Assembly (NCBI GenBank): GCA_001600695.1
Contig: BCKQ01000034.1
Span: 18,442 to 43,061, forward strand
Direction: 5' to 3'
Source of the DNA: Ascoidea asiatica
Taxonomy: Eukaryota > Ascomycota > Saccharomycetes > Ascoideales > Ascoideaceae
DNA length: 24,620 nucleotides
A program made the translations under genes and the position numbers. Below are positions 1 through 8,420 of this stretch, in pieces. Under the pieces are notes generated by a model. It saw only the letters and a program-made list of their open reading frames with translations. It was not told the DNA's origin and searched no databases. Position 1 is the stretch's first letter. Each line of letters begins with the position of its first letter.

Positions 1-590
1 GACTTACGTAGTGATGTTTCATCCATATTATATATATTTTTCAGTTCGATTGAGTACCTGTCAATATCATTTTTAAGTCGCTCAAAATATGAAGAGATAA
101 GTTGTTCATTTTTGGCAATGTACCGATTCTTTTCCATTGTTGTTTTAACTCTTTTCATTTTCATGTTTGATTTCTTAAGNAAATTCCCAATGTAGTTCTT
201 TTCAAACTCAAGTTTTAAAGAATGATTTTGAGTGTAATTTTCATTAATCAAATATTGGGAATTAGGAATAAAGAACATCATATTTTTCATTCTGTTTTTC
301 TAAAAAGCTTCGAATATTGATCTGCTTTTTAAAACTGTTGATTATATAAGAAGTTCAATTTCGGTAAATGTAAGAGCTTGATTGTTATTTGAGAATTGTT
401 GTAGTGNTTGGAAGGTTATTTGGGCAGCTAAATGGGCGAATAATCTGTTTTTATATCCACTACCAGGGCCATAAAGAGTTTTTTTGAAATTCTGTGGCTT
501 GATTGTTTTTTGTTTACTTTGTATTTGGCTGATATTTCAACAACTTTTGTTGGTTAAATTGTAGCTTCCTAAACAGCAAGGAAAACCTGT
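1..590 (-). pseudogene. pogo/CENP-B-like DDE transposase, N-terminal half (left copy)
   Basis: This would be a cut-and-paste transposase of the Tc1/mariner-pogo type, acting on its own transposon ends in the nucleus. Read on the minus strand, a psq-like helix-turn-helix lies near 505-590 (EATI, VVEISAKYKVNKK). A CENP-B-type DNA-binding segment follows from about 440 to 90, with NNQALTFTE, NYIGN.LKKSN and TMEKNRYIAKNEQLISSYFE. The frame then reaches IYNMDET, whose Asp codon at 21-23 sits where family members carry the first catalytic Asp of the DDE triad. The rest lies beyond the window edge. In-frame stops at 342-344 and 300-302, plus stops in the psq-like region, make it a broken copy. The order of domains and the YNMDET motif are seen directly; the family assignment rests on that order. 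A second, inverted copy starts at 3884. Confidence 0.72.
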
Positions 591-857
591 ATACTTTTTT
601 TTTTACATTCAAGTTATCAATGCATTCTGTGTGGGCCAGCAATGGCTTTACTTTCAACTAATATTAAAGGTTCGAATATGGATNCGACTCAGTTCGTTGA
701 GATTTAAATTTTTCCAATNTTTCCAAATAAAGATCAGTCGGCTGCCGGAGATTTCGGGCATTCCCTGATAATGATTTGGGGATCCACTGGGGGTTTTAGC
801 GGGAGGAGTNGCACGTGGAGGTTTAAAAATGGTATTTTTTAGCCGGTGTTACAGTAG
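591..857 (-). repeat. 5' block of the left pogo-like copy, inverted match to 3884-4150
   Basis: This segment is the reverse complement, with mismatches, of 3884-4150. Similarity starts sharply at CTACTGTAAC (857-848 on the minus strand) and runs inward to the transposase. Both copies can be read as IFKPPRATPP, then SPNHYQG, and in another frame NLNELSRI followed by a stop at the same place. Many differences between the copies fall in third codon positions, which hints at an old coding stretch. The block could be the tail of another transposase or a second small gene of the element. The sharp edge at 857 may be the true transposon end or a truncation point, and no clear TA target duplication is seen. 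Confidence 0.6.
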
Positions 858-1313
858 TCCTAAGTATTATTTCATACANAAAAAGGGGTTTCAAGAGAAA
901 AAGCTAGCTGCCATATTTCCATTTTCATGATCATATTGAATATTGCCCTCCGCAAAATTNGNCATTTTCAAATTTGATTTTGATTAAAAATTTTGTGATT
1001 TACTATACTATTGGACTGCNTACATCTCTTGCTTATACGTCTAATATATATTCATTGTAATTAACTATTAACTTATTAATGTATATTATATAGATATTTT
1101 CCTTAGGTGTGCTTACATTCCCTATATCTTCTTCTTCTTTTAAAAAAATATAATTTTCTTTTTGNTTTTTTTTATAGTAATTTTGATACATTGAGGAAAG
1201 TAATATGTCACCAGTAAATTCGAAATTTGTGAATTTCTGTTAATTACACAAAAACATTGGTTGTGCTGCAGAAACCCATCTTCGCCATTTGTAATGCGTT
1301 GACTAATTTGGTC
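858..1313. other. AT-rich stretch, no gene seen
   Basis: This lies just outside the left pogo-like copy. Stop codons are dense in all frames and no repeat partner elsewhere in the window was found. Short A and T runs occur near 1140-1170. Confidence 0.4.
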
Positions 1314-1511
1314 TTATTAAGAACTTTGTACTTTGTTTACAAAAATGCGGAATCTCGTTCATGTATAGTAAGAACTTTGAAATTATCACAAAGTTCTTAG
1401 CATAAATTGGCGTTATTAAGAACTTGGTAACTTTTTTACAAAGATGCGGGATACCTTTCGGGATGTCGTAAGAACTTTGTAATTATTACAAAGTTTTTAA
1501 AAATTATCATT
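1314..1511. repeat. Two-unit tandem repeat, ~99-100 bp, with hairpin
   Basis: Two adjacent units each begin TTATTAAGAACTT (1314 and 1413), continue through ACAAA(A/G)ATGCGG, and end with an inverted repeat. In unit 1 the arms TAAGAACTTTG (1369-1379) and CAAAGTTCTTA (1389-1399) are a perfect 11 bp match around a 9 base loop. In unit 2 the same hairpin sits exactly 100 bp later (1469-1479 and 1489-1499) with one mismatch. The AAGAACTT word also occurs at the start of each unit. No coding potential is visible and the function is unknown. Confidence 0.8.
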
Positions 1512-2114
1512 TGTCACTCGGAACTTTGCCACGGTAGCAAATGTCCTGTAGCAGTATCCTTGAACCTGGAAGTGTCTCAATGATCGTCTGCGAATTGGCA
1601 AAACGGACAAANAAGTCAAAGTTTTACTAGCTAGTCTAGGTCCTACCAAGGAGCATCAGGTTTTTGGTAATTATTACCAATAAACTTAGCTTCAAAGACA
1701 ATTAGCTTAATACTAAAATGATTATGNACTCTATTAACTGCTTAGATAATCAACTGATCATACGTAAATCGTCTGTTTTTAATTTTAGTGCAAATATTGA
1801 TAATTTTCTTTNAATATAAATTCGTAATACTGTAGCAGAAGCTGCTCCATGTTTAAGTTCCATACTGAAACCATTTGACTCTTTCTGNGTTGTCAATAAT
1901 TAACCTCTNACATGATCTTTCNGACCTTCCTTTNCCGACCCCNAAAAACGAAAGATCCCGTGGTTCAATTTCCGTAACAATATGATTCAAATTTACTACA
2001 TATGCATCCCCTACAAAATTTTCACAAAACAACAAAACAAATTAAACAAAACAATTTAACCAATCAATCCAAAAATCAAATAAAACCATCAAATAAATTT
2101 TTCTCATTCAATAA
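1512..2114. other. No recognisable gene; A/C-rich leader before the next coding stretch
   Basis: No domain or repeat is recognised here. A 60-codon minus-strand opening at 1853-2035 has no recognisable motif. From about 2025 the plus strand becomes rich in A and C with few G (CAAAACAACAAAACAAATTAAAC and similar). That resembles the untranslated leaders often found before yeast and fungal genes and retroelement gag genes, and it fits the downstream gene being on the plus strand. Confidence 0.3.
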
Positions 2115-3648
2115 TTGTTAAAAATATTAAATAATACAACTAACTCAACTAACTCAACTAACTCAACTAACACAAGTGATTCAGCTAATTCATCTTATTC
2201 GTCGAATTCAACTAACTTAACTAAATCACCTTCAACTCAAATTATACCCACTACTCCTGATACTATTAATTCAATCAATAATGCTTCAACAACAGCTAAT
2301 CCTTGGACAACTGATTCTTTAAAATCGCCTATCACTAATCAACCAATTTCAACATCAACATCAATTTCCATATCTTCATTATGTCTTAACAAACAAAATT
2401 CAACGTCTACAACCTTTCCAGATAACAACTCCTCATCCCCTGATTCTGAAATTGAATNTGAACCAAAAGTTAAGTTTCCTCCTCCTCCTATTCCTGAGCA
2501 AGATTCACTTTATGCCCATATATTTCAGTAATTCATAAAAATAGTGCTGGTAGCATTGAGGGGGGAGATACTGATACAATGGAAGATCCAGATGATGAGA
2601 TTCCCTATATGTTAAACTATGGTGAACCAGGTATTTCACCNGACTTCGACAAAAGGGTTTGTAAATACAAAGAACNTTTAAATATTAAATNTACTGTTGA
2701 ANAAATGATTGATGTCAGGACACTAGTTGGTAAGCCTATGCTTGAAAGTAGAAGTTGAATTGGAATCAACTAAATCAATTCTCAAAGCAACTAAAGTTCA
2801 ATTTATGCCGTTAATGAATAAATTAAGAAGTGATGAAAATATTTCACTAATAATATCAGAGGAAAACTATCAATATGATCAAATGATTGAAATCTTTTGA
2901 AAATCTTCAAATGATTGTAAACATTTTGGGTGGATGTTCTATTATGACATCGATGCTAGTGTGTTAGTTGGTGTTAATGGATATGGATTTTACAGCTTTT
3001 ATGATCCAAAACATAAAACATAAAATATTGATGTTAATCTTCAACTGACAAGAAATAACATTGAAGAGCCATTATCAATAAAACAATTTAATAGCANACA
3101 TTATAATAATTCAATCAAAATCCCTTTTATCCCGGGTGCATTTCATTATCAACTGTTATCATTGATTTAAGGTCTCTCATATGAGCATGAATCCAGACTA
3201 TGCCCCAACTATTAATTATTTAAGAGTCTTCAAAATTNGGATAAAAGGTATTATCGCCTCTATTTCAAGTAGTAAGGCGTTTCTTCATCCTCTTTCATAT
3301 AAAACCAAAGACCTTTCAGATCAAATCAATGCTGGATATGAAATTGCACCTTTGAAGGTATCTGATGAATGATGTAACTCAGTTATGACAAATGGAAACA
3401 AGAAGAAATCAGATAATTTCCTTGGTCGTTAAATAAAATCCAAAAAATATTTGTGTTATAAAAGAAATCCTGATGATAATTACCATCGTGTNTCTTGGAA
3501 ATTAGCTGGACCTCCAAAGGCTTTGTCAGCAGTTATGCGATTGTTTTTTCAATCAAATCAATTAACGAATCAAGAGCACAAGCTACCAAATTATTTTTTA
3601 ACATACCAAGGGAAATGTTCAAACTTGAATGTAAATATTTCAAGTTAA
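2115..3648 (+). pseudogene. Broken gene with Ser/Thr/Asn-rich head, family unknown
   Basis: I do not recognise this gene. No ATG opens the first frame: it begins at a TTG just after a TAA (2112-2114), so the true start is lost or upstream. About 100 residues are rich in Asn, Ser and Thr, including a 9 bp minisatellite at about 2138-2172. Then come FPPPPIPEQDS and a shift near 2520 into an acidic segment (GGDTDTMEDPDDEIPY). Another shift near 2740 leads to VELESTKSILK, ENYQYDQMIEIF, HFGWMFYYDID and GYGFYSFYD, with stops at about 2899 and 3022. Later pieces include NPDYAPTINYLRVFKI (3181-3372) and NYHR.SWKLAGPPKALSAV (3451-3648). A retroelement gag or a transposon accessory gene are both possible. 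The segment at 2860-3110 has the spacing of an OTU-type protease, but its Cys motif is not visible, so I do not assign it. Confidence 0.45.
2138..2172 (+). repeat. 9 bp minisatellite encoding Thr-Asn-Ser repeats
   Basis: The word AACTAACTC repeats about four times in tandem inside the low-complexity head of the broken gene. Each unit encodes Thr-Asn-Ser, so expansion keeps the frame. Confidence 0.8.
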
Positions 3649-3883
3649 ATAAAACAATTAAAAATTANATTGGTTTCTTTAAATAATTTTTTTCAGTAGC
3701 CAAAAATGGAGTCCTGCAATTTTTCGANTATTATTTTTATTCAAATTATTATCTTACTTTGTGCAAGAACATGCAATTTTATATTTTATAACAAATTATA
3801 CGCTGTCCTTATTTCGACACACACATTTCTGTTTTTCAAATTTTATCTTAATCGCTGCTGTCTTTTCAGTCATTTTTTATTTA
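3649..3883. other. T-rich spacer before the right pogo-like copy, no gene
   Basis: A 70-codon plus-strand opening crosses this spacer and runs into the transposon end, but it is T-rich and shows no motif, so I treat it as chance. The homology with 591-857 begins abruptly at 3884. Confidence 0.4.
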
Positions 3884-4220
3884 CTACTGTAACTCCCGCA
3901 AAAAAATACTATTTTTAAACCTCCTCGTGCCACTCCTCCCACTAAAACCTCCCGTAGATCTCCAAATCATTATCAGGGCANCCCGAAATCTCCGGTCACC
4001 GGAATGATCCTTATTTGTAAATATTGGGAAAATTTAAATCTTGACGAACTCAGTCGCATCTATATTCGAACCTTTCACATTAGTTAAAAGTAAAGCCAAT
4101 TCGGGCCCTCACATAATGAATTGATAACTTAAATGTGAAAAAGTAAACAGGATCTCATTGCAGTTGAGGAAGCAACAAATTTACGAACAAATATCATTGA
4201 AATNAAAGCCAAATGCAAAA

Positions 4221-4437
4221 TTAATATATTAGGCTTGAAGGGGCATTTCACTCATTGTGTNAAACAATGCATGACGTTACCCTCTTNGAGCACCACATCT
4301 TATTCGTTATTTCACCAAGCTTGAGTCCGAAACTCTCCCTTGATTTTTGCTATATAAATACACGAAAATAACTTTCNTCCCTCTTCTTCTAGGAACAGAA
4401 ATCATGGACTTCTTTATTCTGAGCTTATAATAGTGCC
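4221..4437 (+). mobile_element. Solo LTR of a Ty1/copia family, inside the pogo-like element
   Basis: This matches the 3' LTR at 21486-21272 in opposite orientation over its full length: TTAATATATT, GGCTT.AAGGGGCAT, GACGTTACCCT, TATTTCACCAAG and CTTGATT. A TATA box, TATATAAATA, sits at 4351-4360, about 130 bp in, exactly as in the other copy. The uninterrupted left pogo-like copy shows where the insertion begins and ends. CAAAA flanks it on both sides (4216-4220 and 4438-4442) and may be the 5 bp target duplication, although the A-rich setting makes this uncertain. The TG expected at the left end reads AA, and the right end is placed to within a few bases. No internal sequence remains, so it arose by LTR-LTR recombination. 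Confidence 0.7.
4351..4360 (+). promoter_or_regulatory. TATA box of the solo LTR
   Basis: TATATAAATA followed by CACGAAA is conserved in the LTR at 21.4 kb at the same distance from the LTR start. It is the likely core promoter element of this retrotransposon family. Confidence 0.55.
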
Positions 4438-5085
4438 CAAAAAAAACAATCANNAGAAAGATTCTCAGAACAAACGTGGATGACCCTATTAGTNGATATG
4501 AAAAAGAAATATCAACGAAATTAGATGAGCAAATAGTCATTCAAACACTACNGAAACTCCTATATAATAACCAAGCGCTTACGTCCNCTGAAAAATAAAC
4601 TTCTTATTTAATAAACAATTTTGAAAAGAAGATATCGAAATTCAAAGCTAGTTAAAATAAACAACTTGATAAAAATGATGTGTTTTCTTATTCTTAATTA
4701 GCAAACATTAATTAATGAAAATTACATTCCAAACGCTTCCTTCAGGTTGGAGTTTAAAAATAACTACATTGGTGGTTTACTGAAAAAACGCAAACAAACG
4801 AATGANAAGAGTTAAACCAACAATAAAAAAGATATGTACATAGCCGAAACTCGGCTTCGTAGCTTTTTGTATATTAAGTTTCTTAGTAATTTGATTGACA
4901 AGTAGTCAATCGAGCTGCAAAATATCTATGATAGAGAAAATGTTGTGAATTTTCATTCATTTTACAAAAGCGAATATATAAATTTTACCTACTTACAAAA
5001 TAATTATTAATCAATTATCTCGTGCTAATCGATGATCTAAAAAGAAAACTAAACAAATTATATAGAAACTAAGAGGAAATCAATT

Positions 5086-5094
5086 CCTTTTATA
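5086..5094 (-). promoter_or_regulatory. Candidate TATA box of LTR-like copy A
   Basis: TATAAAAGGAAT on the minus strand is conserved in copy B at 14249-14241. It lies about 880 bp into the element in the minus orientation, as expected for a long U3. Confidence 0.4.
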
Positions 5095-5760
5095 TTAATT
5101 CANAATTCCCAAGGGGTCCCGCAGAACTAACCAGAATTCTCGGGAATTCCCAAAAGTCCCAGGATACCTTCGTAGACTCAGGGTGNGAATCCAGTTTAAC
5201 TTCTAACAAGTGTTGAAAACTTGATTAGAAATCAATTGAAATTCATATTTCAGTTTTACCATAGTAAAACCAATCAGCCCACTTTCCAGTGTGGTAGACA
5301 ATCACACTAATTGCCGGGAATAATCTTTAATCCCGAGCCCGTACTCGGAATAGATCCCTTACGGCACTATCTCTACTAGTCTCCTGTTTGCTCCGAGACA
5401 ATTCGATATGGGCAGTGAGCATCATACCTTATCTCACATGACAGTAGGCTTAGCCAATCCAGCAATTCAGAAGGCGTCCCTGCCTGGGTCCGATTGGCGT
5501 TTNGGANTTAACTTCTATCCCGATAGACGCTGAATCNTAACTCCTCTTTAATTCCCCCCTACCCAGTGGCTTGGCTTTAATATGCTCTTAAAGGTTGTAC
5601 GACTATGGCTGGTACGAGTCTCAAGGTCTTTCCACTTTGTCCACTATACCTGACGTAAGCACACATGACCTATGCGATGTGACTAGAGTATCTCATGATA
5701 TCCGACTATTTGTGTTCCCGTACACAGACTNATGCAAGNTCATGTGAATTGATGTATTCT

Positions 5761-5790
5761 TCATGCAACTTAATGCAACTTTGTGCAAGA
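5761..5790 (+). repeat. 10 bp short tandem repeat inside LTR-like copy A
   Basis: TCATGCAACT, TAATGCAACT and TTGTGCAAGA stand in tandem. Copy B has diverged at this place, so the array was expanded or retained only in copy A. Confidence 0.5.
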
Positions 5791-6689
5791 ATGTGTATGT
5801 TTATGGTTAATCATGCATCTCTATGCATAATTATACATAGTGTACACACATTATTGTATAATACATAACTCTTTNACGATTACTATANATACGTGTCTCT
5901 TTGACCTTCGCCACCTATGGTGTTAGTACCAATATATGCCCTAGTATATATAGATCTCTATTATTTCCAACAATACTATCTTGAAAAAANGNGTATTTAG
6001 TTTGACATCTGCATAATCATGCAAATAGTTATTTGTTTCAATAATATATCAAGTGCTCGTTTGCGCAAAAATAGGCTAAGGNGCCAGGCATAAATGCGTG
6101 GATAAAAGGTATAGATGGAAGAATCNAATTTAAAAANGTTCCTAGTTTTGATCTTGTACTTGCAATAAAAGAAATAACTTTCGTGTACAATTNTTTGTGA
6201 TTANAAATAACGCACATCTATTNGCCTACTGTTCCACCAAGTACCCACGTTGTTAAATAAAGGCAGACGATGAATCGGTTTGATTTTTTTACGAATCAAA
6301 ATCGTAGGATAATTGGTAGANAAACAAAGTAAATTAATTTACACATCAAATACCGTAATATATTAAAATCAATTCTTTAACTATATAAAAAAAAGTTAGA
6401 ACTAGAAAAAGAATAATGTAATCAAAAGGCGTTACAACAACAAACTTGAACGATCAAAATTACTTTCTGGTTTTGATAATACCTAGTGAAANGTTATTTA
6501 TTAAAAAAAGATTGAAACAGTTATTAATTTGTAATACTTTGAATGGAGGTAAAAAATTGTAAAAGNCGTAAGAAGTGAAAGTGACGAACAGAAACTACGN
6601 GAAATATATTACCGTTCCGAAGACAAAACACATGAAAGATAAATAGGGTGAAGTTATTCGAGACATATATTGAAAATAAAAATATATTA

Positions 6690-8185
6690 TTAGAAAAAGA
6701 TGGGGGAGAAAAAATTTATCATGTGAAATTTTCGAGTACCACCCATCGTTCGGTCCCACTGGTGATCGTAACAAATAATAAGTTTTGGAGAAAATGTGAG
6801 TTTGTCAAAGTATATTTTAGAAACATAGATAAGAACAGGTTTTGNGGATATTGANCAAGGGCTTTGCCGATTCTTTCCTAGCCTTTTGACAAGTCTTGAA
6901 ATTAATGGTNGTAACTTAATACACACTTCAGCTCAGCAGCTTGTGGCAAGGACTGATTTGGATTGTGATTTGTTATATCTATTTTCTGAAGCAACGAAAT
7001 AATAGGGATTTCCATCGTGTCTGAGAGTGAGCCGGTTGAATGCNAAAGGAGAACAAAANAGTAATGTATTTNGATAAGATGTAAATGTTTCATCTGCAAT
7101 AAAAANTGATAGTTCAGAAACAATTGTATGAGGTTAACTGGAAACAGTATTAATTTCATCCTGGACAAGTTTGAAAAACACTTCATTCTTAGCAATGATG
7201 GACTGTCNCGTTNCTGAGGTTGTAACATATGTGCTAATATATGAACTGGAGCTATTAGAACCAAAAATTATTGAATGATCATTGTCATCGACTATGGTTA
7301 ATGCTTGAAAGGCGACATTGGCTTTCAGGAATTCAATTTTTGATGACGTTTAATACATACTTGGGTGGATATTTATAGGTTTTGATGAATAATTAAATTT
7401 TAAANTTACTTTCCTGAATATTTTTTGTTGATTTTGAATTGATATAATATCTTTATCATNGAAAAATGAGACCCTGNAATGAGAAGAACCACATAAACAT
7501 ATATTCTTCACTTGATAATATAAGAACAAGGTGATTAGGTTATTTCCTCTGGCTGCTTTACTCAATGTGTTGAAAACTTCATTTCCAGAATTTCNGTCAT
7601 NAATAAATAAAGANGCGAGTTTATCAGCCAGTAAGCAGGCCATGAGGTAAATAAGGTGATTGTTGATGNTGTCCAAACCAATTGTTGCTTCATGTGTTTC
7701 TAATTTTCGTAAACGACGNCCAGTAGGGATAGTACAAAATGTAGCTCACAGAAATTGTTTAAAGTTATATCGACAGTANCTNATTCTCTACGATTCATCA
7801 GTTGAANATCATAAGTATCGTCACTATTATTGTCTGATTCTTCAGAACTAACATAAATGACCACAGTTCCCTCAGGGGAATTGGTTTCATTCTCTGGCGT
7901 TCCGGTTTTCAATTTATCTGTTATAAGTTTNATGAATTGATCCAAGGCTATGTGTTTTTGAGATATGGCAGGAAGATCATCAGACTCGGCTTTGGATTCG
8001 GCTGAGATCTCACCATCCNAAGAAAAAGTTGAATTGGTTGAGTTATTTTATCAATCTTCACACTCGATATAATTGTCATCATCATCATGATCGCTGTAAT
8101 TAATTTTCAGGATTAAGATGGGAGCGTCCCAACTGGGGTAGGTCGCATTCGTGGCACCAGAACAATTTGAAGTTAATTCATCCAT
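6690..8185 (-). pseudogene. Unrecognised acidic protein gene, copy 1 (broken)
   Basis: I do not recognise the family. The ATG at 8185-8183 opens MDELTSNCSGATNATYPSWD, and the other copy has a Met at the aligned site. Acidic and Ser/Asn runs follow (DHDDDDNYIE, SSEESDNNSDDTYD), suggesting a nuclear or nucleic-acid-linked protein, but that is inference. The best conserved block is at 7350-7676: LIYLMACLLADK, LSKAARGNNLITLFLYYQV, ICLCGSSH, DIISIQNQQKIFRKV and KFNYSSKPI. A later block reads KLVQDEINTV and NRYNKSQ. The last part has KIYFDKL and GGTRKFHMINFF, ending at a stop at 6690-6692. At least three frameshifts and several stops break it. About 500 codons would be expected if intact. A (TTA)n tract lies just upstream of the start. 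Confidence 0.5.
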
Positions 8186-8192
8186 TTCTCCA

Positions 8193-8238
8193 ATATTATT
8201 ATTATTATATTATTATTATTATTATTATTATTATTTAT
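8193..8238 (+). repeat. (ATT)n microsatellite upstream of unit copy 1 gene
   Basis: About fourteen ATT units with small interruptions start eight bases upstream of the Met codon at 8185. The second copy of the unit carries a different simple repeat in the matching position (20834-20875). Confidence 0.9.
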
Positions 8239-8420
8239 TAATGTAAGTATTTCTGTTAGATTAATAGTTGGATTTTTGTTTGCTATATTAGTGATTCTAT
8301 GTTTTATTAGCTTAACTAGGGCTTGAATACCTAAGAACTTTTATTGCAGTAATTTACGACCAGTGTGANCTAGTGATCTTAGTAGCAGATGTGTAATGAG
8401 CCGAATTATGGTACACCTCC

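Larger units (their letters stand above)
4153..4940 (+). pseudogene. pogo-like transposase remnant, DNA-binding part (right copy)
   Basis: Two DNA-binding segments of the transposase are visible: the psq-like helix-turn-helix at about 4153-4220, and the CENP-B-type segment at about 4480-4940 once the solo LTR is set aside. Residues shared with the left copy include NNQALT, INENY, LEF.NNYIG and SIEL.NIY. Stops and frameshifts occur near 4600, 4650, 4700 and 4820. The family is the same as at 1-590 and the copy is more decayed. The catalytic part would continue at 5973 after the inserted element. Confidence 0.6.
4941..5972 (-). mobile_element. 1.03 kb LTR-like element, copy A
   Basis: The element begins TGTTGTGAATT and ends TTATTTCCAACA on the plus strand, so its ends are TGTTG and CAACA, the standard form of Ty1/copia LTR ends. 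It matches 14093-15127 from end to end. No reading frame of note is present. I prefer the minus orientation because the minus strand begins TGTTGGAAATAATAG, like yeast Ty1-type LTRs, and carries TATAAAAGG at 5094-5086, leaving about 150 bp for R and U5. It interrupts the pogo-like transposase at the codon region after IYDREN. The flanking 5-mers, GAAAA on the left and ATACT on the right, do not match, so no target duplication survives. A solo LTR is the simplest reading; a non-autonomous terminal-repeat element is the alternative. Confidence 0.6.
3884..6200 (+). mobile_element. pogo/CENP-B-like transposon, right copy, split by two insertions
   Basis: This is the inverted partner of 1-857. It runs 3884-4220, 4438-4940 and 5973-6200, with two LTR-type insertions between. 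The start is CTACTGTAACTCCCGC. The psq-like helix-turn-helix begins near 4153 (LIAVEEATNLRTNII) and is interrupted by the solo LTR. The CENP-B-type part follows with LYNNQALTS, LEFKNNYIGGLLKK and SIELQNIYDREN. The last aligns with SIELKNIYNMDET of the left copy, so the catalytic Asp position is altered here. The 1.03 kb insertion lies immediately after. Beyond it, one frame carries GINAWIKGIDGRI and VPSFDLVLAIKEITFVYN to a TGA at 6198-6200. The matching terminal inverted repeat at the far end was not found, so the right boundary is only where coding ends. Frameshifts and stops throughout make the copy inactive. Confidence 0.65.
6250..8420 (-). repeat. 2.1 kb dispersed repeat, copy 1
   Basis: This segment matches 18850-20990 in the same orientation. 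Similarity starts near GCAGACGATGAATC at about 6263 (GCAGATAAGGAATA at about 18850) and ends near AATTATGGTA at about 8405-8414 (20970-20979). Inside is one minus-strand gene. No terminal inverted repeats and no target duplication are evident. Both copies are decayed to a similar degree. It may be an unrecognised transposon or an old segmental duplication. Confidence 0.65.

Noticed and set aside
664-685. GGTTCGAAT as the T-loop of a tRNA gene, also at 4060 on the other strand.
   Set aside because: No pairing T stem, acceptor stem or anticodon arm can be built around it; it is part of the pogo-like repeat.
1853-2035. Minus-strand 60-codon frame with NLNHIVTEIEPRDLSF as a real gene fragment.
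   Set aside because: It is short, contains several Ns, and faces the A/C-rich leader of a plus-strand gene; no family is recognised.
2490-2560. Programmed frameshift as in Ty elements at the first frame change of the broken gene.
   Set aside because: No recognised slippery heptamer is present, and further random frame breaks follow within a few hundred bases.
2880-3030. Recoding of TGA as an amino acid in the broken gene, because the frame continues beyond it.
   Set aside because: A TAA stop and several frameshifts break the same gene, so ordinary decay explains the TGA.
1-4200. Repeat-induced point mutation as the cause of decay in the pogo-like copies.
   Set aside because: Differences between the copies include many transversions and indels, not mainly C-to-T changes; a counted alignment would be needed to revive the idea.
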